A stretch of DNA of 64,000 nucleotides from a bacterium (GTDB lineage: Bacteria; Bacillota; Bacilli; Lactobacillales; Streptococcaceae): positions 1 to 64,000 of the forward strand of contig CAJNCS010000006.1 of assembly GCA_905221325.1 (NCBI GenBank), given 5' to 3'. A program made the position numbers and the translations under genes. Of the stretch, positions 1-8,226 are shown piece after piece (position 1 is the stretch's first letter; the number at the start of each line of letters is the position of its first letter). The notes under the pieces were generated by a model. That model saw nothing but the letters and a program-made list of their open reading frames with translations, did not search any database and had not been told where the DNA came from.

Positions 1-1
1 G

Positions 2-75
2 CGGGAAGTAGCTCAGCTTGGTAGAGTACTTGGTTTGGGACCAAGGTGTCGCAGGTTCGAATCCTGTCTTCCCGA
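2..75 (+). tRNA. tRNA-Pro (anticodon TGG)
   Basis: A complete cloverleaf can be folded. The acceptor stem cgggaag (2-8) pairs with cttcccg (68-74), with A75 as discriminator. The anticodon loop reads tttggga with anticodon TGG, and the T-loop is ttcgaat. CCA is not encoded. The gene starts at the window edge with no promoter in view, so it is probably the last gene of a longer tRNA or rRNA-tRNA cluster upstream. Confidence 0.95.
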
Positions 76-96
76 TTTGATTTATTGACTAAGATA

Positions 97-120
97 GGCT
101 CTTTGTCAACTGTAGTGGGT
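97..120. repeat. Probable terminal inverted repeat of an ISL3-family element
   Basis: The sequence from ggctctttgtcaac onward resembles from memory the end of streptococcal ISL3-family (IS1167-like) elements. It lies just outside the 3' end of the transposase remnant at 131-442, where an element end is expected. The partner repeat is not visible because the rest of the element is gone. Confidence 0.5.
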
Positions 121-130
121 TGCTGAAAAG

Positions 131-442
131 TCATACCCTGGAGAGGACTAAATCAGTCCTCTCCTTTTTGATATTCAAAGCGATGAGAATTCTAGTTTTA
201 AAGTTGTCAAAGTTTCGAAAGCCAAAAGCATTGCGCTTGATGACTTTTATAAGGTTGTTAGCAGCTTCCAGTTTTGCATTTGAGTAAGGTAATTCAAGGG
301 CGTTGATAATTTTATCTTTGTCTTTAAGAAATGTTTTAAAAATAGTCTGAAAGATAGGATTTATACAAGCAATTCTTTCCTTAATGAGTCCAAAGAAATG
401 CTCAGCTTTTTCCTCTCTTGAATATATAATATAAGTGCACAA
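131..442 (-). pseudogene. ISL3-family transposase, C-terminal remnant
   Basis: The last ~100 residues of an ISL3-type (IS1167-like) transposase survive. The segment YSNAKLEAANNLIKVIKRNA followed by GFRNFDNFKTRIL is the typical end of the DDE domain, in which the last acidic residue lies in the AKLEAAN context. A full transposase is about 400 residues, so three quarters of the gene, including the N-terminal zinc/helix-turn-helix part and the other catalytic aspartates, are missing. The upstream side of the remnant joins IS30-type sequence at about 440-500. It cannot be active. Confidence 0.85.
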
Positions 443-504
443 GAAAACTCATAAGATTTTCTAGTAAAATAGAATTGAACGAACTAGTTACGAAAGGAAA
501 TCTT

Positions 505-755
505 ATGAGCTACCATCACATTTTACCATAGACGAGCGGGAAAGTATTCTGATTTACCATACAAAAGGACCAAATTTTTCTCAAATTGCTAAGTTACTTC
601 ATCGTCATCCTTCCAGCATTAGTCGGGAATGGAAACGTCATACGAAAGAAAATATTTATTCTCCCAACAAAGCACAAGTATCTTATAAACTTGCAAGATC
701 ACATTGTGGACGAAAGAGAAAGCTAGATATAGACTCGAATCTAAGCAAAAGCTAA
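505..755 (+). pseudogene. IS30-family transposase, N-terminal fragment with frameshift
   Basis: The ATG at 505 follows a good ribosome binding site (aaagga at 493-498) but the frame stops after eight codons at 529-531. One base appears to be lost near 524: reading from 525 in the shifted frame gives TIDERESILIYHTKG, then FSQIAKLLHRHPSSISREWK, the N-terminal helix-turn-helix of IS30-family transposases, to a stop at 753-755. Only about 80 residues of a protein of more than 300 remain. The fragment ends against the oppositely oriented IS30 fragment at about 755-775. Dead gene. Confidence 0.8.
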
Positions 756-769
756 ATTTCAAGTTCAAG

Positions 770-1344
770 TTAGCCAGCAAGCAGAAGTTTTTCGCTCTTG
801 TAAGTAAAAACGTATTAATCTCATAATGTCCATTCTCCAAGCGAAGATTGATAGCCTTGGGACGCTGTTCAATGGATTGACCAGCAGGTTTAAAGTTGGG
901 GCTAGCTTGTTTCTTGACAGTTTTTCCTTTTCTAGGATAAAGGAGATTCTGTTTGTTCAATCTCAACTTTCCATGATGAATGGAATAGTAGATGGTTGAA
1001 ATTCCCACTGTAATGCCCTTAGCCTTGACCATCATTTCAGGAGACAACTTTTGATTATGATAGTGGTTTAGTTCCTTGGTCAAGATTGGCTTCTTGACCG
1101 AGCGCTTGCGATTGTTTTCATAAGACTGTTGAGCATAGTCGTCAGAATAACCCTTTTTGAAACGTCCTTTTCCAAGACATTGTAGGACTGTACCATGTTT
1201 GATTTCATTGTGGATAGTCTGGGGAGCTTTTCCAAGTAGAGAGGCGATTTCTCTATTTGATTTCCCTTCTAATTTCCATCGTTCGATTAAGCGACGACCA
1301 TGGCTTGTCAAGTGTTTCGCTTTTATAGTATAATGGTTTTGCAT
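770..1344 (-). pseudogene. IS30-family transposase, second type, 3'-truncated
   Basis: Reading leftwards from ATG at 1344, the protein begins MQNHYTIKAKHLTSHGR and contains the IS30 helix-turn-helix (EGKSNREIASLLGKAPQTIH) and the start of the DDE integrase core (RLENGHYEIN, where intact relatives have EID with the first catalytic Asp). Homology ends after LLTRAKNFCLL near 775. The frame then continues to 619 only by reading antisense through the other IS30 fragment. The second and third catalytic residues are absent, and the first acidic residue looks changed to Asn. The family is clear, but exact element ends are not visible. Confidence 0.8.
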
Positions 1345-1596
1345 CTCTGTGTCTTTCTTGTGTTTGTGGTGAACAACAAGTAGAACACAGAGGTGTTTTC
1401 TTATGCCTAAATGATCTTTCATTTGACAACATTGATTGGATGAACTAGCTCATTTTTAGGAAAGTTGGGTGGCTAACTTCATTATAGAATTTTCAGACAG
1501 AAATAAGAGGAATATAAAAGAGTTTAACAAATGACATCAGCTATATATTTTCTTTAATTATGGTAAAATAGTAAGAGAATAATGTGAGGAAATTGA
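1345..1596. other. Gap between IS remnant and polC, with polC promoter
   Basis: The left part (about 1345-1440) is the 5' non-coding end of the IS30-type element. The right part carries an extended -10 box, TGGTAAAAT at 1561-1569, suited to polC (ATG 1597, preceded by gagga). No convincing -35 box and no further gene is visible. Confidence 0.5.
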
Positions 1597-4500
1597 ATGT
1601 CAAGTAAGTTTGAAATTTTAATGAATCAACTAGGAATCTCTGAACAGCTGAGACAGGATCCTGCTCTTATTGATGCAAGCATTGAGCGTGTCGTGGTTCA
1701 TAAAATCAGTAAGGTCTGGGAATTTCATTTTGTATTTTCTAATATTTTACCGATTGAAATCTTTTTAGAGTTAAAGAAAGGGCTTAGTGAGGAATTCTCT
1801 AAGACAGGGAATAAAGCTGTTTTCGAAATCAAGGCTCTTTCTCAAGAATTTTCTAATCAACTCTTGCAGGCCTACTATAAGGAGGCTTTTTCTGAAGGTC
1901 CATGTGCTAGCCAAGGGTTTAAGTCTCTTTATCAGAATCTGCAAGTTCGTGCGGAGGGTAATCAACTCTTTATTGAAGGTTCAGAGGCGATTGATAAGGA
2001 ACACTTTAAGAAGAATCATCTTCCTAATCTAGCAAAGCAACTAGAAAAGTTTGGTTTCCCAGCTTTTGTTTGCCAGATAGAAAAGAATGATGCCCTTACA
2101 CAAGAGCAGCAGGAAGCCTTTCATGTGGAGAATGAACAGATTGTTCAGGCTGCCAACGAAGAAGCTCTGCGGGCTATGGAGCAACTGGAACAAATGACTC
2201 CTCCACTAGTAGAAGAGAAACAAGCCTTTGATTTTCAGGCTAAAAAGGCTGCGGCCAAGCCAAAATTAGATAAGGCAGAAGTTACCCAGATGATTGATGT
2301 GACGACTGAGGAAAATCGTTTGGTCTTTGAAGGGGTCGTTTTTGATGTGGAACATAAAGTGACCAGAACTGGTCGCGTTTTGATCAATTTTAAAATGACG
2401 GACTACACGTCAAGTTTTTCAATGCAAAAATGGGTTAAGAATGAAGAAGAGGCTCAGAAGTTTGACCTCATCAAAAAGAATTCTTGGCTCCGTGTTCGTG
2501 GAAATGTAGAGATGAATAACTTTACAAGAGATTTAACCATGAACGTGCAGGATGTTCAGGAAGTTGTTCACTATGAGCGGAAGGATTTGATGCCAGAAGG
2601 GGAGCGCCGGGTTGAGTTTCATGCTCATACTAATATGTCGACCATGGATGCTCTGCCAGAGGTAGAAAAAATCGTTGAGACAGCTGCTAAGTGGGGACAC
2701 AAGGCGGTTGCCATCACCGACCATGGGAATGTCCAGTCCTTCCCACATGGCTATAAGGCAGCCAAGAAAGCTGGGATCCAGCTGATCTATGGAATGGAAG
2801 CCAATATCGTGGAGGACCGTGTTCCTATCGTTTATAACGAAGTAGAGATGGACTTGTCGGAAGCGACCTATGTGGTCTTTGACGTGGAAACGACGGGACT
2901 TTCAGCTATTTATAATGACTTGATTCAGGTTGCGGCCTCTAAGATGTACAAGGGAAATGTCATTGCTGAATTTGATGAATTTATCAACCCAGGTCATCCC
3001 TTGTCAGCCTTTACTACAGAGTTGACAGGTATTACAGATGATCATGTCAAAAATGCCAAACCACTGGAACAAGTTTTACAAGAATTCCAAGAATTTTGCA
3101 AGGATACAGTCTTAGTCGCCCACAATGCCACCTTTGACGTTGGCTTTATGAATGCCAACTATGAGCGTCATGGTCTGCCTAAGATTAGCCAGCCAGTTAT
3201 TGATACACTGGAGTTTGCTAGAAACCTCTATCCTGAGTATAAACGTCATGGTTTGGGCCCTTTGACTAAGCGTTTTGGTGTAGCACTTGAACACCACCAC
3301 ATGGCCAACTACGATGCGGAAGCCACTGGTCGTTTGCTTTTCATCTTTATCAAAGAGGTAGCAGACAAACATGGTGTGACCGATCTAGCTAGACTAAACA
3401 TTGATTTGATTAGTCCTGATTCTTATAAAAAAGCTCGGATCAAGCATGCGACCATTTATGTCAAGAATCAAGTAGGTCTAAAAAATATCTTTAAGCTGGT
3501 TTCTTTGTCCAATACCAAGTACTTTGAAGGGGTGCCACGGATTCCCAGAACAGTTCTAGATGCCCATCGGGAGGGCTTGATTTTAGGATCGGCTTGCTCC
3601 GAGGGGGAAGTTTTTGACGCAGTCGTTTCCCAAGGTGTGGATGCGGCAATCGAGGTGGCCAAGTATTATGACTTTATCGAGGTCATGCCACCTGCTATCT
3701 ATGCTCCCTTGATTGCCAAGGAGCAGGTCAAGGATATGGAGGAACTCCAGACCATCATCAAGAGTTTGATAGAAGTTGGAGACCGTCTTGGCAAACCTGT
3801 TCTGGCTACGGGGAATGTCCACTATATCGAACCGGAAGAAGAGATTTATCGTGAAATTATCGTCCGTAGTTTGGGACAAGGAGCTATGATTAACCGAACC
3901 ATCGGTCATGGGGAACATGCCCAACCAGCACCACTTCCAAAAGCTCATTTCAGAACGACTAATGAGATGTTGGATGAATTTGCCTTCTTGGGAGAGGAAC
4001 TGGCTCGGAAATTGGTAATTGAAAACCCCAATGCTTTGGCAGAAATCTTTGAACCCGTTGAGGTCGTTAAGGGTGACTTGTACACGCCTTTTATCGATAA
4101 GGCTGAAGAAACGGTCGCTGAGTTGACCTATAAGAAGGCCTTTGAGATTTATGGAAATCCACTGCCAGATATTGTTGATTTGCGGATTGAAAAAGAATTA
4201 ACTTCCATTCTGGGGAATGGATTTGCCGTGATTTACCTGGCTTCCCAGATGCTGGTACAACGTTCCAATGAACGGGGTTACTTGGTTGGTTCTCGTGGAT
4301 CTGTTGGCTCCAGTTTTGTTGCGACCATGATCGGGATTACAGAGGTCAATCCGCTCTCTCCTCACTATGTCTGTGGTCAGTGTCAGTACAGTGAGTTTAT
4401 CACAGATGGATCTTACGGTTCAGGTTTTGATATGCCAAATAAAGACTGTCCAAACTGTGGTCACAAACTCAGCAAAAATGGGCAGGATATTCCCTTTGAA

Positions 4501-5988
4501 ACCTTCCTTGGTTTTGATGGGGACAAGGTTCCCGATATTGACTTGAACTTCTCGGGAGAAGACCAGCCTAGCGCCCACTTGGATGTACGTGATATCTTTG
4601 GTGAGGAATATGCCTTCCGTGCAGGAACGGTTGGTACAGTTGCGGCTAAGACTGCTTATGGATTTGTCAAGGGCTATGAGCGGGACTATGGGAAGTTTTA
4701 TCGTGATGCAGAGGTGGAACGCCTCGCTCAGGGTGCGGCTGGTGTCAAGCGGACAACAGGACAACACCCGGGAGGAATCGTTGTTATTCCGAACTACATG
4801 GATGTCTACGACTTTACGCCTGTCCAGTATCCAGCAGATGACGTGACGGCTGAATGGCAGACGACTCACTTTAACTTCCACGATATCGATGAGAACGTCC
4901 TCAAGCTTGATGTGCTGGGGCATGATGATCCGACCATGATTCGGAAACTTCAGGACTTGTCTGGTATTGACCCCAATGAAATTCCTATGGATGACGAAGG
5001 TGTGATGGCACTCTTTTCTGGAACGGAAGTTTTAGGTGTGACACCTGAGCAAATCGGTACTCCGACAGGCATGCTGGGAATACCAGAGTTTGGAACCAAC
5101 TTTGTACGTGGGATGGTTGATGAAACCCATCCGACAACCTTTGCGGAGTTGCTGCAGTTGTCAGGGTTGTCTCACGGTACTGATGTATGGTTGGGAAATG
5201 CCCAGGATTTGATTAAGCAAGGAATTGCTGACCTATCAACCGTTATCGGTTGTCGGGACGACATCATGGTTTACCTCATGCATGCTGGTCTCGATCCTAA
5301 GATGGCCTTTACCATCATGGAACGGGTACGTAAGGGCTTGTGGCTAAAGATTTCCGAAGAGGAGAGAAATGGCTATATCGAAGCTATGAAGGCTAATAAG
5401 GTGCCAGAGTGGTATATCGAGTCCTGTGGAAAAATCAAGTACATGTTCCCTAAGGCCCATGCGGCAGCCTACGTTATGATGGCCTTGCGCGTGGCTTACT
5501 TCAAGGTTCACCATCCCATTTATTATTACTGTGCTTACTTCTCTATCCGTGCCAAGGCCTTTGATATCAAGACCATGGGTGCCGGCTTGGATGCCATCAA
5601 GCGTAGAATGGAAGAGATCGCTGAAAAACGGAAGAATAATGAAGCCTCTAATGTGGAAATTGACCTCTATACAACTCTTGAGATTGTCAATGAAATGTGG
5701 GAACGTGGCTTTAAGTTTGGCAAGTTAGATCTCTATCGTAGTGATGCGACTGAATTCATCATCGATGGAGATACTCTTATCCCACCATTTGTAGCAATGG
5801 ATGGTCTGGGAGAGAACGTTGCTAAGCAGTTGGTGCGTGCGCGTGAAGAGGGTGAGTTCCTCTCTAAGACAGAACTACGTAAGCGTGGTGGACTTTCCTC
5901 AACTTTAGTTGAAAAGATGGATGAAATGGGAATTCTCGGCAATATGCCAGAGGATAACCAGTTGAGTCTGTTTGATGATTTGTTTTAA
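1597..5988 (+). CDS. polC: DNA polymerase III PolC-type alpha subunit
   Basis: Replicative polymerase of low-GC Gram-positives with built-in proofreading; 1463 residues, the usual length. In order: an N-terminal region, an OB-fold (about 235-325), a PHP domain starting with HAH at 342-344, a DEDDh 3'-5' exonuclease inserted in it (D429 and E431 in [21 protein letters not shown] further on), a zinc module with CxxC at 926-929 and 951-954, and the polymerase core with catalytic Asp980 and Asp982 (PDIDLNF). The C-terminus QLSLFDDLF is a beta-clamp binding motif. All catalytic residues are present. The start ATG has gagga 8 bases upstream. Intact and certainly essential. Confidence 0.98.
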   Translation: MSSKFEILMNQLGISEQLRQDPALIDASIERVVVHKISKVWEFHFVFSNILPIEIFLELKKGLSEEFSKTGNKAVFEIKALSQEFSNQLLQAYYKEAFSEGPCASQGFKSLYQNLQVRAEGNQLFIEGSEAIDKEHFKKNHLPNLAKQLEKFGFPAFVCQIEKNDALTQEQQEAFHVENEQIVQAANEEALRAMEQLEQMTPPLVEEKQAFDFQAKKAAAKPKLDKAEVTQMIDVTTEENRLVFEGVVFDVEHKVTRTGRVLINFKMTDYTSSFSMQKWVKNEEEAQKFDLIKKNSWLRVRGNVEMNNFTRDLTMNVQDVQEVVHYERKDLMPEGERRVEFHAHTNMSTMDALPEVEKIVETAAKWGHKAVAITDHGNVQSFPHGYKAAKKAGIQLIYGMEANIVEDRVPIVYNEVEMDLSEATYVVFDVETTGLSAIYNDLIQVAASKMYKGNVIAEFDEFINPGHPLSAFTTELTGITDDHVKNAKPLEQVLQEFQEFCKDTVLVAHNATFDVGFMNANYERHGLPKISQPVIDTLEFARNLYPEYKRHGLGPLTKRFGVALEHHHMANYDAEATGRLLFIFIKEVADKHGVTDLARLNIDLISPDSYKKARIKHATIYVKNQVGLKNIFKLVSLSNTKYFEGVPRIPRTVLDAHREGLILGSACSEGEVFDAVVSQGVDAAIEVAKYYDFIEVMPPAIYAPLIAKEQVKDMEELQTIIKSLIEVGDRLGKPVLATGNVHYIEPEEEIYREIIVRSLGQGAMINRTIGHGEHAQPAPLPKAHFRTTNEMLDEFAFLGEELARKLVIENPNALAEIFEPVEVVKGDLYTPFIDKAEETVAELTYKKAFEIYGNPLPDIVDLRIEKELTSILGNGFAVIYLASQMLVQRSNERGYLVGSRGSVGSSFVATMIGITEVNPLSPHYVCGQCQYSEFITDGSYGSGFDMPNKDCPNCGHKLSKNGQDIPFETFLGFDGDKVPDIDLNFSGEDQPSAHLDVRDIFGEEYAFRAGTVGTVAAKTAYGFVKGYERDYGKFYRDAEVERLAQGAAGVKRTTGQHPGGIVVIPNYMDVYDFTPVQYPADDVTAEWQTTHFNFHDIDENVLKLDVLGHDDPTMIRKLQDLSGIDPNEIPMDDEGVMALFSGTEVLGVTPEQIGTPTGMLGIPEFGTNFVRGMVDETHPTTFAELLQLSGLSHGTDVWLGNAQDLIKQGIADLSTVIGCRDDIMVYLMHAGLDPKMAFTIMERVRKGLWLKISEEERNGYIEAMKANKVPEWYIESCGKIKYMFPKAHAAAYVMMALRVAYFKVHHPIYYYCAYFSIRAKAFDIKTMGAGLDAIKRRMEEIAEKRKNNEASNVEIDLYTTLEIVNEMWERGFKFGKLDLYRSDATEFIIDGDTLIPPFVAMDGLGENVAKQLVRAREEGEFLSKTELRKRGGLSSTLVEKMDEMGILGNMPEDNQLSLFDDLF

Positions 5989-6232
5989 ATAAAACTAGAA
6001 AAATAGCAATGTTTTTGAAAAATTAAAGCTAGTAAGATTAACTATCTTGATTGTGGGGACTTGAAAAAGATTGATATTGAGGACTTTGGAGTGTGTGTTA
6101 GAATCAGAATTTGTTAACTAGCTTGATGACTCTAGGAATATTGATATATTTGTAGTGGTTGTTTTCTAAAGGATATTATTTGAAAAGTGGAGTAAGATAC
6201 AAGAGAAATTAATAGAGTTGAAGGATAAAGTA

Positions 6233-7507
6233 ATGACGTATGATAGGCGAAATGCAACCTCAAGTTGGAGTGGATATAATCACCAAGGAAAGGTTGGCAT
6301 ATTTTTAGCATTAACTGAGCTTAGAAAGCTATTAGAAAAAGAAGAAGATCATAGCACATATAAATTAATATTTGAAAAAAATGGTGGTGAAGATATTGAG
6401 ATTTGTCAATCTACACGAGTAATATCAAGGCATCAAGTAAAAGCTAAGAAAAAGGGGAGATACCCGAATGATTATCGTAATGTTAGATCAATAAATTCTA
6501 AGAAATGCCCCTCTGGGTATCAAACTTTAGGAACGACTAAAGATAATAGATTTTTACATGTTATTTGTGAAGTTCAGGGATGGGATATGAATGAGGAAGT
6601 ATTCCAACAAACCTATAAAGGAGCAAATTATGTACCTAATAAGAGCCGAGTTCAACTATACACCTATCCAGATAATAAAAAATATTGTGATTTGGTTAGA
6701 GGGAGCCAATCACCTATTGATAATTTTTGTGAAGAAAAAATCAAGGAAATTTTGATATATTCTAATAGTTCTTTGAAAGATGATTCGGAACATATAGAGG
6801 AGACGCTATGTGAAATTAAAGATTTAGTTTCTAGACGGATTAGTCAAGCACATAATAATGGGAATGGTGTTTATCCTGTAATATATTTTCAAGAAATTTT
6901 AAAAATTATTATTTCACAGGAAAAACGTCATAGACAATCTGTTAGAAGAGCGAAATTAAGTCTTGAAATGCATTGGAATAACATTGTTGAAGATGATGCT
7001 GATACATTGGTTATGAATCAGATTTTAAATCTGTCAGATGATAAATTTAAACAATTGTTGATTGATTTGCATCCAGATAACAATATCGCTGAACTTCAGC
7101 AATTAAATAATATAGATAATTTAATTGATAAAGATAGCATTGAATATATCCTATATGAGTTTCTTAAAAATTGTAAACAAGAACGACTTTTGTTAGACAG
7201 TTTACGGTATACTCTAAATCATGAGTCACTCAGACTTAGTATGATTCATGCTCCTAATGGGGCAGCAAGTAAAGTTCGAGATAAAATAATGGCTAATAAA
7301 AATTTTATAAGGGCTAGCTTTGATACTGATTATTTGATTAATATGAATATAGATGGACAAAAGTTTTTTGAAGAGAAGCCAATCCATGAAGGTGGAAAAG
7401 AAAAGTTGCTTGCAGGAGCCCTTGGCGAGGTAAAAAATAGAATATTTTCAAATAATTTAGAATATATTGATTGTGTGAATACTGTTGAAAAATTGAAAGA
7501 GGATTGA
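6233..7507 (+). CDS. Lamassu LmuA-like / ABC-3C effector with predicted dsDNA nuclease domain
   Basis: Predicted effector of a three-gene defence system. The start at 6233 is preferred over an in-frame TTG at 6218 because aagga lies 7 bases before it; this gives 424 residues. The N-terminal ~90 residues have the Cap4/DUF4297-type nuclease pattern: GYNHQGK (Q18), an acidic pair E53-D54 (GGEDIEI), then HQVKAK with Q68 and K70, as in the D/E...QxK active site of that restriction-like fold. Residues ~100-424 are helical, with no family I recognise; in this system class they hold the part that docks to the ATPase. It ends one base before the next gene. AT-rich compared with polC. Family assignment is by motif reading, not by search. 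Confidence 0.72.
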   Translation: MTYDRRNATSSWSGYNHQGKVGIFLALTELRKLLEKEEDHSTYKLIFEKNGGEDIEICQSTRVISRHQVKAKKKGRYPNDYRNVRSINSKKCPSGYQTLGTTKDNRFLHVICEVQGWDMNEEVFQQTYKGANYVPNKSRVQLYTYPDNKKYCDLVRGSQSPIDNFCEEKIKEILIYSNSSLKDDSEHIEETLCEIKDLVSRRISQAHNNGNGVYPVIYFQEILKIIISQEKRHRQSVRRAKLSLEMHWNNIVEDDADTLVMNQILNLSDDKFKQLLIDLHPDNNIAELQQLNNIDNLIDKDSIEYILYEFLKNCKQERLLLDSLRYTLNHESLRLSMIHAPNGAASKVRDKIMANKNFIRASFDTDYLINMNIDGQKFFEEKPIHEGGKEKLLAGALGEVKNRIFSNNLEYIDCVNTVEKLKED

Positions 7508-7508
7508 A

Positions 7509-8222
7509 ATGAATAATTTTTTGCAACAGATCTTAGAACAACATAATTTTAATAAATGTGATGAGCATTTAGAATTGTGGGGAGGGGAAGGAAATGAATT
7601 TTTCCTTATTCAAGAATATAGTAGGGAGGATTTTAAATCTAGTAGCGAAGGAGGAACGGATTTTTTTACTTGTGAGCAAACAAATCAATTGATATCTTGC
7701 TTTGAAGAAATTAATGATGGAAAAATTAAGAAAAATACCTCTTTATTTGTAACTATTAAAGTTGATGAACTGAAGCAATCATATGAAAATCTTAGAAATA
7801 TGATTATGAAAGTTGAGGAAGATGAATATTATTTTAGAAAATATGTCATATTATATACCGAGGAGGGATTAAGTAGACTGAACTCAAATATTGAAGATTT
7901 GCTAAATTATATTCAGTCTACTTCTCCTGAGGATGAGTATTTATTTGATAAATTTGAGAGTGATATGTTTTTTGATACTTCTTATTTTATTGCTATGCAA
8001 CTAATTATTAAATTACCATTTGTTTCTCTTCATCATTCTGATAATCATTTTGAGATAGTTGAAAATAAAATCCAATCACGAATTGAAATGGAAGGGCTAA
8101 ATGATCATAAAAAGCAGGTAGATGATATTTTAGAAATTTTTAGTGGAGTTGATATTAGGAAACAACTTGAAGATGAAGCTAGTGGTTTGCTGGATAGCTT
8201 AAATCAAATTTTAGGAGACTGA
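7509..8222 (+). CDS. Lamassu LmuC-like / ABC-3C middle component
   Basis: A 237-residue acidic protein with no signal peptide or membrane segment and no catalytic motif that I can see. Its place between a nuclease-like gene and an SMC-like ATPase gene, with gaps of 1 and 4 bases, is that of the small middle component (LmuC) in Lamassu and ABC-three-component systems. The segment EDEYYFRKYVILYT is the best-looking conserved block and resembles, from memory, middle-component families. Known LmuC proteins bind the ATPase and help hold the effector inactive. Function here rests on context more than on sequence. Confidence 0.6.
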   Translation: MNNFLQQILEQHNFNKCDEHLELWGGEGNEFFLIQEYSREDFKSSSEGGTDFFTCEQTNQLISCFEEINDGKIKKNTSLFVTIKVDELKQSYENLRNMIMKVEEDEYYFRKYVILYTEEGLSRLNSNIEDLLNYIQSTSPEDEYLFDKFESDMFFDTSYFIAMQLIIKLPFVSLHHSDNHFEIVENKIQSRIEMEGLNDHKKQVDDILEIFSGVDIRKQLEDEASGLLDSLNQILGD

Positions 8223-8226
8223 ATTT

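Noticed and set aside
619..769. C-terminal extension of the minus-strand IS30 frame
   Set aside because: The residues after LLTRAKNFCLL are read antisense through the other IS30 fragment, so they are not part of a real protein.
4420..4923. Open frame of 167 codons antisense to polC
   Set aside because: Lies wholly inside polC, has no ribosome binding site or family resemblance, and follows from codon bias of the coding strand.
7338..7526. Small antisense frame across the effector/middle-component junction of the defence system
   Set aside because: No ribosome binding site or recognisable sequence; a shadow of the plus-strand genes.
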